DNA of 64,000 bases. Origin: Aplectana chamaeleonis. Taxonomy: Eukaryota > Nematoda > Chromadorea > Rhabditida > Cosmocercidae. Numbering within the stretch: the first letter of the stretch is position 1; each line of letters opens with the position of its first letter. Below the pieces are notes generated by a model. It saw only the letters and a list, made by a program, of their open reading frames with translations, did not search any database and was not told the DNA's origin. The stretch is from positions 3,439,001-3,503,000 of the forward strand of contig JAPDOI010000009.1 in NCBI GenBank assembly GCA_029168955.1, read 5' to 3'. Both the position numbers and the translations under genes were made by a program. Positions 11,963-24,800 of this stretch are shown here, one piece after another.

Positions 11963-12154
11963 GTAAGGTCTATTTTTGAGTTCCACAGAAGATTACTCTG
12001 AGTCACAGTAGTGAGAGCACTATTTTTTTTCAATAGTTGCTGAAGCAGCTACATATTTAACTAGGTACCTACACTATTTACAAAGAAATGCGATCGCACA
12101 TTCCGTCTAGACTAAACTCGGCGATAGCAAACCATACTAGACCCAAGCGGATCA

Positions 12155-12250
12155 CATGTTTCGCGGCTATTTCGCGACGAGCATTATTTCGTGGTTATTT
12201 AGCGGCTATTTCGCGGCAAGCAGGCATTTCGCGGCTATTTCGCGGTCAAA
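12155..12250. repeat. TTTCGCGGCTA short tandem motif
   Basis: TTCGCGGCTATTTCGCGG and near copies occur about five times. A similar motif with TTTCTCGG occurs at 36360-36480 and 36670-36710, so it is probably part of a dispersed element. Confidence 0.6.
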
Positions 12251-12262
12251 ACTCTTAGAGTA

Positions 12263-12980
12263 TGCGGGGCTATTCCGGGTGCTGAATACGAATTCGATGT
12301 TCATTTGTCGATTATCGAATTTTTAAGTTAGGTTCTGCCGTCTAAATGGCATTACACCTACCGTAACCGACAGCAAACCTCGAAATTTTGACAAGCATGC
12401 CTCACAAGGGACCACCTCAGACACAAAGTGGAGTTTTTAAAAACGGTCTTCTGAGGTTTGTTGAAAAGATAGAAGGAAACAGTTTAAGGTTTTCGATTTT
12501 CACTCAATTCTAATATGTAGATCAAAATCGACCAAAACAATGGGTTACGGTTGGTAAAATGCAATTCAGTGCGCACTATTCTAATATAAACCGCCAAAAA
12601 AGAGGAAATGGACTTCAGATTTGTGTACCGCGCCTCACCTTACCCTGTGGGTGGAGTTTGGGCGAAAAAAAAATTCGATCTCTTGACTCCCAAAAATGGT
12701 TTGAGTTTACACCCTATTGGGCTCCAAGTTTGAAAAAAAATTAACGCCATAACTTAAACACCCCAAAAAAAAACCCGAATATGGAGCCCGTTTATCGATT
12801 TTTGACAGAATACGGTAGATTACGGTCTGTATACGGTAGTTTGGTCTGAGTCTCAGATTTGACTCGAATTTCGTATGCGGGGGTTATTCGGGGTGCTAAA
12901 TGCGACGCTGATGTGCAACTGTCGATTTTCGAATTTTCAAGGTGGGTTTCGCCTCAAAAATGGCTTGGCACACGTACCGT
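12263..12980. repeat. ~700-bp direct repeat, copy 2
   Basis: Second copy of the block at 7741-8430, in the same orientation and without the hAT-like insertion seen after copy 1. It runs into a GGAATGGCCAGGCTGA motif with a terminal CCTTG at 13255-13258, which resembles the right end of the element at 53805-54859. Confidence 0.75.
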
Positions 12981-13258
12981 AACCTTCAGTAAACCTCGGA
13001 ATTTCTAGAAGCGTGCCTCAGATTTGTGTTGAGCATTCTAGCTTACCACTACATGCAAGTTTTGAGCAGAAGCCGAACGGAAAATTTTCAAAACACCCAA
13101 AAATTCTTGCGCCTCAAGGCTTTGGAAAACGCGTATAACTTTTTTCGAAGTGGTTCTAGGCAGCTGCGAAGAGCATACTCGAATTCTGCGTTCAAAATGG
13201 TCCTAGCAAAGTGCTTTTTTATCTGGAATGGCCAGGCTGACTGAAGGTAGATTCCTTG

Positions 13259-14350
13259 TAGATTTCAAAATGTTGATTTGCTTTTAAAGTAAACCAGTCC
13301 TACTATTATTGAATATTTGTGAAATTTCATCCTCAACGTTTTCTTCAAATCAACCTGGAAAGTAACAGAAATCAATGGCTGATGACCGTGGAAGATAAGT
13401 GGTTGGAGGGCTATTAATTAGGTGAAAACTGAAACTGAAACCAAAGTGTTTGTGAAGGTTTTCGGAAACGTCGGGGAAGGTCTGGTGTAGAAAAAAAGAC
13501 GGTCTAGTTTACCTATCCAGGTCAAATTGTTTTCCGGCGAATTTAATTTTACGAGCAGACAGTGTTTTCTTTGGGATTTTATGGTTCTGTTTATTATGTG
13601 TGCAGTCATAAACTCCTAACTAGGGTCTAAATCCGTGTGTGAAGGTTTCCGCCCCTAACGCATTAAGCCGGAGCATAGCCTGGCCTAGGCGGAGGCACCG
13701 TCGGAGGGCCGGTTATCTTAGCAACGGAAGCGCATTATCGAGCTATTATTCGAATCCTGCCACACACCTGGCCACAGCTGGACGGCCTCGACTAACCTTA
13801 CCCAGCCTGAGATGGGTTTGTATAGAAAAAGTGAGTTTAGCATAGATATTTGTGTGGAATAAATGGGCGGTCAGGGTTCTGAGCGTGAGATGAAGGTCTC
13901 ATAGGTGGCCTTGGGAGGTTTCGATTTCGTCCTTTGTGTGTTGCGAACTCGGATGATTTCAGAATGGGAGCAGCCGTCTTCTGGCACTTTCATCATCCAG
14001 CCGCCCACTGTGGTATCACCTGCGAATCAGCGATTTGGTGAGTTACCTTATTCAGCCTTTTTTCGATAAGTCCATTTTTTGGTTTGAAACTTGACGAGCT
14101 GAATTTTTAGTTTTTGAGTTTTATACTTCGATAGCCTGTTTTCAGTGTATTTTTCTTAGGATGTTATCAAGAAAAATGCTTTTTTTTTCGAAATTTTAGG
14201 ACCTCAAACTTTTGAATTCTTTTCTGTCTTCTCTTTCTTTACATATATATTCGGAAACTCAATCCTATTTTTTATAGTTTGTTATTATTGTGTAAGTTTT
14301 TTTAAATGTTTTTTTTTGGTGTTTGCAAAAAGGGTATGTATAGTCCTTTT
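13259..14350. other. Gene-poor stretch; possible degenerate tRNA-like patch
   Basis: No convincing coding region. At 13700-13766 there is TTAGCAACGGAAG followed by ATTCGAATCC, resembling worn tRNA internal promoter boxes, but stems do not pair well. The rest is AT-rich. Confidence 0.35.
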
Positions 14351-14843
14351 CTAGACGGCGGGCAGCCGCGTCGAATCCGGTGTTGCGCGTGTCGAGCGTG
14401 TTGGGTGGCCCCGTCATTGAAAAAAACGATCGATATGGCCCAGCGTTTCATTTTCCCTTGGCCAGCACTGCTTCCTCATCTCTTTTCCAGTTCTTTCCTT
14501 TCTATTCTCTTTCCCTACCGTCTTTTATGTCGGGAATATTTTTGTTTATCTTCAACTTTTTGGATGATTTCCATTTCAGGAAATATCAGTGATTCAAAAA
14601 AAAGCTCTCTTTTAGCTGAGATTAGAAAACCTTTCTCAATATTTTTTAATCATCTTATTGTTTGTGTGTAGTGCGTTTACATTTTGACCTATTAAAATTT
14701 GTTTCGTTTTATTTCTGTTTAAATGTGTCATTCGTGTGCGAATAAAACGCTGCGCCGTATCGATTGTTTTTCTCATGACGGCGCCACCCCCACACGCTCG
14801 ACACGCGCAACCTCGGATCCGACGCGGCTGCCCGTCGGCTAGA
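14351..14843. mobile_element. Inverted-repeat MITE, ~100-bp arms
   Basis: The left arm (14351-14450) starts CTAGACGGCGGGCAGCCGCG and the right arm (14741-14843) is its diverged reverse complement, ending CGCGGCTGCCCGTCGGCTAG. Both arms include the CGTGTCGAGCGTGTTGGGTG region or its inverse and an ATCGATA core. The central ~290 bases are AT-rich with no gene. Confidence 0.8.
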
Positions 14844-15325
14844 GAACGACGATAGAAGTGAATGTCAAAGGCAGTGTTCATGATAATGTTTAGTTTCGAG
14901 AGTAATCCCCAAATCGATTATTTGTCCCCGTGGGGAACCGAAATGGCGAAGAAATTGAGAAAAAAAGTACCAGAAGTACACGAAATCGAAAACTCTAACC
15001 CCGCCTCTTTACTCTCAGAGGAACTGTTTGTTGTCATTCTCTACACTCTGATGCTGTCTTCTTTCCTTTAGACCCTAACAAAACGGTTTTCATGGAATAT
15101 TCATCCATTCTCGATTGACCCCATTTCTCACCGGTTGTAGCCGCTGAGGATATGCTCAAACAGCGGGACAACTAGTCCACGCCAGAGAATGATAGCTCTG
15201 AAATGAGGCGTTCTAGGGCGTTTTTCGCCGTTTTTTTGTAATTTCGGTATCACTTGGTGGCCAATGCATTGTTTCGAGTGAAAAACTCGGGAATGAAAAT
15301 CATCGTGAACACTGCCTGTAAAGGT

Positions 15326-15560
15326 TCAGTCCGACTTCGGAATCGTTTTCCGGTTTTTTCTGTTTAGTTTTGAGAGAATTTCACGCTGATCACAAAGATG
15401 TCTTGAGAATCTCTGAGAACCCATTACGAACGAAGTTATGACCCCCCTGAAGATAGTGAAATCGATAACTAAGATATTCGTGGACGAGTTGTCTTGGTCC
15501 TCTTTTTTGACTTCATTCGCACTCAGGTCTGGTTCTTATTGAAGTCGAGAGCTTGTCGGT
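15326..15560. repeat. Half of a TTAA-type MITE
   Basis: GTAAAGGTTCAGTCCGACTTCGGA resembles the AGGCACAGTCCAACCTC end of the MITEs at 48264 and 56049. Downstream family landmarks follow in order: a TCACGCTGATCACAA motif, then GTGGACGAGTTGTCT. No opposite end is seen. Confidence 0.6.
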
Positions 15561-16997
15561 GGTTCTTTCTGAAGGCCATCTGATTCATTTAGGTTCTCAA
15601 GCTAACTGTGTTTCCGAATAGGCGATTAATTCCAAAATTATTACTCGTCTCTTAGAAAAAAATTTGAATTTTTTTTCATATTCTGTAATTGTGTTAACTT
15701 AAACTTGAATCTCGTCAAATATTTGGTTAATTGAGAAGTTCGAACTATTTGTGTTTTTTTTTCTTTTCCTGCATGTTTAGGTTTTGATATCCGAATAGTT
15801 TTATGCGAAAAATATATTATTTGTACCAAAAATGTTCTGTTAGGAATTTCAGTTCCTTATTTGAAGATAAGTTCTGTTTTAGAAGTGTAACTTCTTTAGA
15901 AGTTCCCGTTCTCGAAAAATTCGAATTCTCGAATGTGATTTTTAAAATTTTTGTATGCTTAATTTCCTTTCCAATTTTCACGTGATTGTTTTTGAATAAA
16001 TGAACAAATTCCAGTTGTCATCCTCTATTAGATTCAGTTTATCATTCAAATTTTGAACCGATTTTTTGAAAGAAAAATATACGGATTTTTGGATGTTGCT
16101 GGAATATTCCTTCGGAATAATTGAGAACTTTACCTGGGCTAATTTTGGATTTTGTTGTGCATAATCTGAATTTTGGCGAGTTTAAAAAAAAGTTTTTCGA
16201 ATAAGCTGAAAGTTCATAAAACGGTATAATTGAATTATCAAATTAGCGAAAGTTTAAAAACTGAATAATCTAGATTTCTAAATGATTTGGGTATGCGACT
16301 ACTTAAATCATTTAATGGCTCGCCGAGCAATTATTCGATTCGAATTTGAGTCATTGCACACCTTTTTGAATGATTGTTGCTCAAAGAAAAGCGACCATAA
16401 ATTAATAAGACTAATTTGTTCAAAACTTTAAAAAAAGCTTTTTTTCTAAAAAAATCCCGTCAGTACATTGGAGCCCAAAATGATTGCTCAAAAAAAATTA
16501 TATTCGAAAATACTATTTATTTTATTTTATTCTTTATTTTATTTTGTTTATTGAAAATAATCTTTAAATGTCTGAAAGATCTTAGGAATTTTTCTGGGGG
16601 TATCCAAAAACATTATATTTAAGAAGTACTACTTATTTTATTTCATTCCCTGTTTTTATTCTATTTTTCGAAAAATATTTTCAAATATTCGAAAAGTCGA
16701 GAAGATAACTTTTGAAGAATCTTATTCAGTCGGCGTTCACCGTCTTTTCTAAAGAAGGTCATCCAGTTTAAGAGTATTTTAATTGAAAAGGTTCATTCAC
16801 TTGAAATCTTTGAACAAACTAGTTTTTGAAGAATTTTTTTTTGCGAAAAGTTGCACGGATCATTCAGCACCATTGAGAAGAATGACTGGGAAGATTCATT
16901 TTGTTGATTCCAGCTCCCTTCAATCAAATTGTCTGCTTTAGATCACCAGAGAGGAACCTTCTGAAGGTTTTTCTTGATTTTTCGCAATTTTTTTGAC
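15561..16997. other. AT-rich gene-poor stretch
   Basis: Low-complexity AT-rich DNA with scattered TTCGAAT motifs. No open frame with coding character and no clear repeat was seen. Confidence 0.5.
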
Positions 16998-17962
16998 TAC
17001 TCAGACAGTAGGTGCGGACTGACCGCTGGTGGCAATCAAGGCCTCTCCGGGCGGTACGCCGGCAAGTTGCGGCGGATAGCTGCTCATCGTGGCCTGGGCG
17101 GGCGGATCGCTGCCTCTCGTCGTCTCAGCGGGCGGATCGCTGCGTATTGGCGGGCGGACAGCGGCACCTGGGAAAGTTGATCACGCTAACGGGCGGATAG
17201 CCGGCAAGCTCTGAAGCGGCGATCCGCCCGCAACCTGCCAGCGATCCGTCCGCAACCTGCCAGCGATCCGCCCGCAACCTGCCAGCGATCCGCCCGCAAC
17301 CTGCCAGCGATCCGCCCGCAACCTGCCAGCGATCCGCCCGCAACCTGCCAGCGATCCGTCCGCCACTGCTTTGACAGCCAGCGATCCGCCCGCTCAAGTT
17401 TTACACGGTGAAACTTGTCAATCATTGACAAGTTCTTTTCTGTTGTTAGTATCATCCTCAGAGTAAACAAACCGAAGGGTGTAAAAGGCGCTCTTTAGCA
17501 CTGACTGCTCACTCGGCTTTTCGAGGCCATTTCTGAATGGTGACTTAAAGTCACCTCTGAAGGATCACTCAGAAGCCGAAGGATAATTTTTGTCAGCTGA
17601 GGGATGGTCCCCACGGCTAAGGGGGGGAGGGGGTGGTCCCGCACACGGAGACCGTGGTGGGAACCACCGGAAACCAGCATGTGGCATTGAGGGAGGATCG
17701 CTGGCTACTGCCGGGCGGATCACTGGCTACTGCCTGGCGGATCGCTGGCTAGTGGAGGGCGAATTGCTGGCTACTGGCCGGCGGATCACTGGCTACTGCC
17801 GGGCGGATCGATGGCTACTGCCGGGCGGATCGCTGGCTACTGCCGGGCGGATCGCTGGCTACTGCGGGGCGGATCGCTGACTACTGGCGTGTGGATGGCG
17901 GGGGGGGATGTCGATCCGCCCGCCAAAAGCCAGCGATCCGCCCGCACCTACTGTCTGAGTAC
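16998..17962. mobile_element. GC-rich repeat-bearing element, copy 1
   Basis: The termini are inverted: ACTCAGACAGTAGGTGCGG at the left and CCGCACCTACTGTCTGAGTA at the right. The interior holds two tandem arrays: a 22-bp unit (GCGATCCGCCCGCAACCTGC plus two bases) about six times at 17218-17360, and a 24-bp unit around GGCGGATCGCTGGCTACTG about eight times at 17693-17890. The arrays are in opposite orientation, so the whole can fold back. Long open frames here are artefacts. Related copies are at 38979 and 62252. Confidence 0.85.
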
Positions 17963-18437
17963 AAGATTAAAGAATCAGCTCGCGGCATCTAAGATTTATG
18001 ATAAGACCTCCATATGAACGCTAAGTAATGAATCATTTTTTGAAATGAAAAACGGTGACGAACGCTTTCTGACGCGTTTTTTGTGCCCCTGAAAACATGA
18101 TTTTCTTTTTCAGACGCAGGATTTCTGTTTTGATACTTTTGCAGTTTTTTTTTCGAACAAATGTGTTCTTAGCGAGACTCTGAGAAAAGTTCGAGATTGG
18201 GCTCGAACTTCACGTGACGAGCGACCTGACGCAATGCTTATTCTCCAGATCAATAGAAAATCGATTTGTCGCGGTCGCACGTTGCGGGAACTATGAACCC
18301 GGTCTAAGATGTTCAAAAACTTTCTTAAATAATTTTTTTCTCTCATTTTGTAAACTGGTAACTATATATGTACAAGGCAAATGTGAGAGACGGTTTAGTC
18401 TGCTCTTCAAACTCAATGCAAGGTTTTTTTTGTTTTA
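17963..18437. other. Sequence upstream of the first recognised exon
   Basis: No exon could be joined in phase here. A strong acceptor-like run (TTTTTTTTGTTTTAG) ends at 18438, so the first exon may begin earlier than the start used in the gene model. Confidence 0.4.
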
Positions 18438-18555
18438 GTGATTCTCCTTTGCATTATGTTCAATCCGAATCCATCAAATTCGATTGATTTCTCTCCCCTT
18501 TTTGTTATGGAATATGTGTTTGTTCAAATAATGCAGTTCAACTGTATGCTTTCAG

Positions 18556-18839
18556 AGCGCAGTCCGCAAATAGCCCAAGCGCAGCTGATCGACTTCTCTT
18601 CCACTATGAACAGCAGCCGGTCGATGCCGAGAACTCCGGGGACACCTACGTCGTCGACGCCGCATACATCCGCGGCACTGCGGACGCCGCCGGTGACCCC
18701 GTCACAGACAGGACTGTCGCAGATCGCGGCGATTTCCCGCATTCAGCAGCAGACGCCGCAGTCGCCCGCGTCAGGATTCCGACGGGGCTCACCGGATCGT
18801 GTCAGTCTAAGCAAGCGGCACATGCAGCAGGAAGGACAG
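18556..18839 (+). CDS. Exon 1 of the Ser/Arg-rich gene
   Basis: The acceptor GCTTTCAG ends at 18555 and the donor is CAG|GTTGGT. It encodes SPQIAQAQLIDFSS, then a Ser/Thr/Pro-rich run with repeated TP sites and a Gln patch (ISRIQQQTPQSP), ending RHMQQEGQ. GC-rich coding composition stands out from its AT-rich surroundings. The upstream frame is open to 18438, so the exon may be longer, or translation may start at an ATG at 18546. Confidence 0.78.
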
Positions 18840-21800
18840 GTTGGTGTAGGATTTTTGGTGGTTTTTGCGGCTCTTGTTCAGAGAGTCTACTCTGAATTCC
18901 TTTGGTAGATTCTCCTTGGCTATACTTCGCTGAGCTGCGGCGGCGGCGCCTCGGAGCGAACTCTTCGATTTTTGATCAATAGTTGCGCGTGGCTGATTGC
19001 GAGATGCTGATTGTATTGCTTAGAAGTTGAATGTTGTTAAGGAAGCCTTACTGGGGAACCTAATCTTCAAGTTCATAATATAATCTATAATAACAAGATA
19101 TCACAAGGTCTGAGGAGTGCAGAGCGGTGTCGGTAGTGGAATGGTGACACTCTCGCCCAGAAATGTGATGCTATGCGAGTTCGATTCCTGCCTGACACCC
19201 AAGATTCGTATTCAACTCAGCAATCTTGTGCTATATTATGTAAACCATGTCATAAAAAGGCATCAAATATTTAAAAATATCAAAATATGATCGATGTTTC
19301 TAACCTCATGGGTATTGTGCGTTGTTAAGTGTTCAGATACCATTTGAATTCAAGAATGTGTTTCCATGGCCAAATATGATGGTCTTTTCACAAAAACAAG
19401 AATTTCGCCGGGAAGGGGATTAGAACCTTAGTGTCACGCCTTCTCAGAAAAATGAAAACAAGTTACTTGTAACATAGAAGGCCGAAAACAAGTTACTTGC
19501 AACATATCTGAGCCGATGTAAGTTACTTGCGACTTATCTCAGGTCATTTAAGTTACATGTAACATATCGGCGGAATACTGCGTGCGGTGCGATTCCGATA
19601 TGTTACATGTAACTTGAACGACTTGAGATAAGTCGCAAGTAACTTACATCAGCTTAGATATGTTACAAGTAAATTGTTTCCGGTTTCTCAGAGGATCCTG
19701 CGTGTAGTGCGCCTCCGATATGTTACATGTAACTTAAATGGCACAATATAAGCAGCAAGTAACTTGAATTGGCCAAGAAAATGTTTCCAAGGTGGATGTA
19801 CGACGCACTCGCGGGGTCAGGCTTACGACTGGCGTTGCTGTTGGCTCAGTTACCCAAGTTTGAGGTACTTGACGCCACACCAGCAGAGAAGGCCCACCAC
19901 AGCAATTTTTTGCGTAGTGTGTGGTCTGGGACACGCCCCCTGCGTCGCGTGTCGTCTGCGTCACGTGATGGCCACCCATAGTGAAAATTCAAATGTAAGT
20001 TACACGTAACATAAGTGTATCTTACATGTAATATAAATGTAAGTTACTTGAGACATTCAAGTAAGTTTCATTTATATTAAGAGTAAGTTGTTTTGATTTT
20101 TCTGAGTATGGGTCCCGACCCACAACCACTACACCATGAATGTTAAAGGTGGAGAAGGCAGGGGCGGCCCTGGCAGCCTAAGATTTTGCGCTTTTATACT
20201 TCTCGCTTACTCAGAGATATGAAAACAAGTTACATGTGACATACAAGGCCGAAAACAAGTTACTTGTAGCATACCTAAACCGACGTGAGGTACTTCCGAC
20301 TTATCTCAGGTCTTTCAAGTTACATGCAACATATCGACGGGATACCGCGTGCAGTGCGCCTCCGATATGTTATATGTAACTTAAATGGCACAGAATAAGT
20401 TGCGAGTAACTTGAATCGGACTAGAGGAATTTGGGTATACGACGCATGTTTGGGTGTCAGACTTAGGACTGGCGTTGCTGTCGGCTCAAATACCCAAGTT
20501 TGAGGTACTTGACTCCACCCTAACTGGAAACGCCTCGCACAGCGTTTTTCGCGTAGCGTGTGGTCTGCGACGCGTTCTCCGCGTCGCGTGACATCTGCGC
20601 CGCGTGATGGCCACCCATGGTGAAAATATAATTGTAAGTTGCATGTAACAAAAGTCTCACATGCATGCAACATAAATGTAACTTACTTGAGACATTCAAT
20701 AAGTTACATTTTTATTACAAGTAACTTGTTTTCATTTTTCTGAGTAGTCCTCCTATAACTCACTAAATCTTCGTTAGGGGGTATTTTGGGGCGCTGAATA
20801 CGAATATGAGGTCCGTTTCCGCTGTTTCGAACTTTTACGGTAGGTTTCATTAGGCGGAATGTCACTTTACCACTGTAACCCATCGTTTCGAGCGTACAAC
20901 TCCTGCATTTCTGGGTTTAGGTTGGGGTCATTCAGAATTTCTTTAGTCGTAGCATGGGAACTCTAGGTATGTACTTCATTTTGTTCAACTCGCACAATGC
21001 TAAAATAGTTCCGCTTGTGAGACGGAGCATTGTGGGAATAGGCGGACATGCATTCATGCATTGCCCATTGATTTCAGTGCCATATGTATGTTTATGTGTA
21101 AATAGAGATTTCGCCATCCTGTGACGCTGTAAGGGTGAGCTTATTCGCTCCTCTCATATGTATACATTTCCATTGAGTAGGGATCGAGGTCGCTCAGGTA
21201 GTAACACCGGTCGGACCGAGGGCGCATGGCGGGTTGAACCACACTCACCCCGCGATCCGACCGCCATCTCCCTAGGATGAGCCCGGAGTCGAAACAGTGC
21301 CCTAGTGCTACCTACGACCCGACCGAAACTTCAGTGGCTGTCGTCGGTCCAACCGGCGCCTTAAAGCCACAGTCCAACCTTCGGACGCGATTTTTCGTTT
21401 TTCTGCTTGAATTTGAGAATATTCCACGCTGATCACAATGGTGTCTCCAGGGGCGGCATGCGTGAACGCTGCGAAGAAGGTCAGGAAGTGCAACGTCGAC
21501 CCACGGGACGGCCCCGTGCATGGCGTATATTGGTGTGTCGCGGACGTAAATGCACCTTCTACTGCAGACTCTACGGCAAGCGGCATTTTTTTCTCAGCCC
21601 AATCGCTATCTGGCACTTTTTTGTTATCCCGCACATATCAATAATTGAAGCAAACGCGACTGGGATGACAGAAAATGCGCGCGTACAGTTTGAAGTGGAA
21701 AGCGCATTCACGTCCAAGATACACTAATATACGCCATGCGCTTCGGGGCCGTCCCGTGGCTTGACGCTGCGCTTGCAATCAATTCACTCTTATCACACAC

Positions 21801-24800
21801 ACAATATTTGACGCATAGGACGCAGAGCGGCCCTCTGACGTTCTTCGCAGCGTTCATGCATGCCGCCACAGAATCGCTCAGAAATCACTGCGAATGGAGT
21901 TATGGCACCTCAGAGATTTTGAATTCCAACGACAAGAAATCTGCGGACGAGTTGTCTCGAGCCTGTTTTTTTCTCGTTGTGCACACCACAATATAAAGCC
22001 AGACCAAAAGCAAATGGAAGAACAGAGATTTTGAATTAAACCGATCACGCTTTACTCCCCTATGGAGATCGAAAGCGTGTCGGTGGGCGTAACCCACTTT
22101 TTCTTTTATGGGGGCGTGGTCGACTTTTTCCTCGCTCTTCCTCGCCTATTTGAGCGAATTGAGATTTTGCGCTTTGCAGGGTCGCTATACACCCCGACCG
22201 GACTATGGTATTAAAAGTTATCCTTGAGGTTGAAAGGTGCCTTTCGTATCCTCCCGCGACCAGCACGGCGAGCCTTTTGCCCACCGCCATGCGCCCGCCA
22301 TGCTCCCGCGATCAGTCCGAAGAGGCCTTTAGGCTATAGTTTGAGTTGGACACCTACCGCGACTTCAATTTGTGGTCTTATGTTCAGCATAACCACGGAA
22401 TGCCTCACTCTTCCCTCGACTCTTGAGCATCTCCCAAAATCACTAAAAAAGCTCAATTTTCAGCCGCGTACCGTCTGGTCTCCCCAGGTGATGACGCCGA
22501 AGCGGTCGACGTCAAATATCCAGGCAATCACGACACCTTCTGGAGCTGCTGCGAGTGCGATCACGAGAAGACGTTCGTGATTTTCTCTATGTATTTTATC
22601 TCAGGCGATTATTGGCCCCGAGCCGCATAACAGTTCGGCTCGTGTTCCCAATCTGCGAGTCGGCTTCTGTTGCTTTCCGGGCCACTGCTGTTGCTTTCAG
22701 GGCCACTGCTGTTGCTGTCTGGGCTGCTCCGGTTGGCCCGAACAGCAACAGCAGTAGCTCAGAGATTGGGAGAACGAGTCGAACTGTCAGACGGCTCCGA
22801 TTCCTGTTCGGTGCGGCTCGGGGCCGAGAATCGCCTGAGATCTGTGTTCACAACAATGTTTGTGTGTTTTCAAAGAAGTATTCACAACGTAATGTGTACA
22901 CTGAAGAGCACCAAAGTGATGTCGAACTTGGCACTGACTTCACCAGAAATTTTCGGTGCAGAGACTCAAGATAGAGGATTTATGTTAGAATTGGGCTCTA
23001 GAAAAAAGTTTCTTGAAAGTCCTCACCCATTGTCTGGTAACTAGTTGTGATCGAGGTCAAGTTTTATGACCTAACCTTCAATCGCAACTGGTTTAGCTGC
23101 TGACAAGTTGTAGTGACAAAGGTGATTTGTCAAATGATGCATTTAACAGCTAGCTTTTTACAGATCATTGGGTTGAGCTATTAGGCAGGAAGGAATTCTT
23201 CTCATTTCCTTCAATAGCGCCATTAGCTAAGTCATTCTATCACCAAGCTACGGTAGATGTAGTACCGTAATGGCTGTGTGTGTATTTTGTGTACTGTCTT
23301 GCAATACTACCTCACTAATCTGTCACTAACCCTGAGAATATTTCCAAACTATAGTCGATACTTAACCTGGTGAGTTGGACGCTTTCCATTTTTTTCTGGA
23401 CTTACTATGGTAGGTTTACGGTAGTCTGGTATATGTCGTAGATAGGACGAATCCATAGATCCATCAGTGATCTTAGTCGAGGTGCCGAGTGGCGAATTTG
23501 GGCACATTATGGTAGTTTTTGGATCATCTGGAGGGTTACGGTAGTTGTTCCGTAGTGTGGTAGATGTCTCGGATTTGATTGAAGCTTCACCCGAAGGGAT
23601 TATACGTGATGTTAAAAAATCGCCACCAATAATCTGATTTTACGTGAATTGTGGTGACATTTTGGCTAAAGTAGAGATTATGCTCTAATGGGTATTTTCT
23701 GTAAGATTACGGTAAGTGTACGGTAATTTGAGTGATGACCCTGATTTGGCTGAAATATCAACCAGTGGGGTTAATGAGGTCGCTGGTTGAGAATCCGCCT
23801 GCAAGTTATCTAATTTATGTAAATTAAACGGCAGCTTTGTTTCATTGAAGATTGCGGTAGGTAGACGGTAGTAACGATAGGTGAACGGTAGTTTTGGAGA
23901 TGTCCCAGATTTGGTTGGGACTTCACAAATTGTGGTTATTCGCGGTTTTCTTTGGGAAATCCTCACCAATTTCTGAAACTCTAAATAAAATGTGGTTTTT
24001 TTGGCTGGTTGTAAGGTTACGGTATGTGTACGGTGGTTTGGTAGATATTGAAGGTATGTCTGAAGCTTCACCCAGTGAGGTTTTTGAGTGTTGATTGGAA
24101 ATTTTTCGCAATTTTAGGTAAACTATGATACCTTTGGCCTTTTTTGGAAGATCACGGTAGGTGTACGGTAGTTTGGTGGATATTCCAGACTTGAATGGAG
24201 CCCCGTGCTCAGCACCATTAGTGCTTAAAGTCTGTCCGAAGGAGACTGCCAGCCCACGCGGTCTGCGAGCGTGTTGATCGCCCATTGCGAAGGCATTCTT
24301 TGGACCTACACATCGACCAGCAAGAATGTCATACGAATAGTGAATAATATCCCACTCACTCAGACTCTGCGGGGGGGGGGCAAGCGCCGGGCAATAGAGC
24401 CCGTTTTCGACTTGGGGGAGCGACAGCGCAGGCCTCCCCGAGGGGGGCTTCAGGGGAGGCCCCTGCTCTCCTCAGGCGCTTGCCCCCCCCCGAGAGGAAG
24501 AGAGGGAAAAGATGTGAAGAAGCCGTAGAAGGTAGTTTACGACAATAGAGGCCAGAGAAGGCATCTATCACGTGCTCGACCGGTATAAAGGGCGCCTCAC
24601 CTCATAGAGAGTCGCATTCGGCCCAACAGGGCCGGCCCTGGACGGCGACTTCGAGTCACTGTCAGAAAGGAAAAATTTTTGGAGGAAAGCGGAGACGCTT
24701 TCCGGGGGGGGGTGACGTCACTGCTCCGGTGTCGTGACGTCACTGCTCCGGAGCCGTGATGGGGCTTCAAGGCAGTCACAGGGGGGCTTCAGAGCAGTCG

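Noticed and set aside
17012..17880. Gly/Arg-rich open frames in the GC-rich element
   Set aside because: Overlapping frames on both strands produced by 22- and 24-bp repeats.
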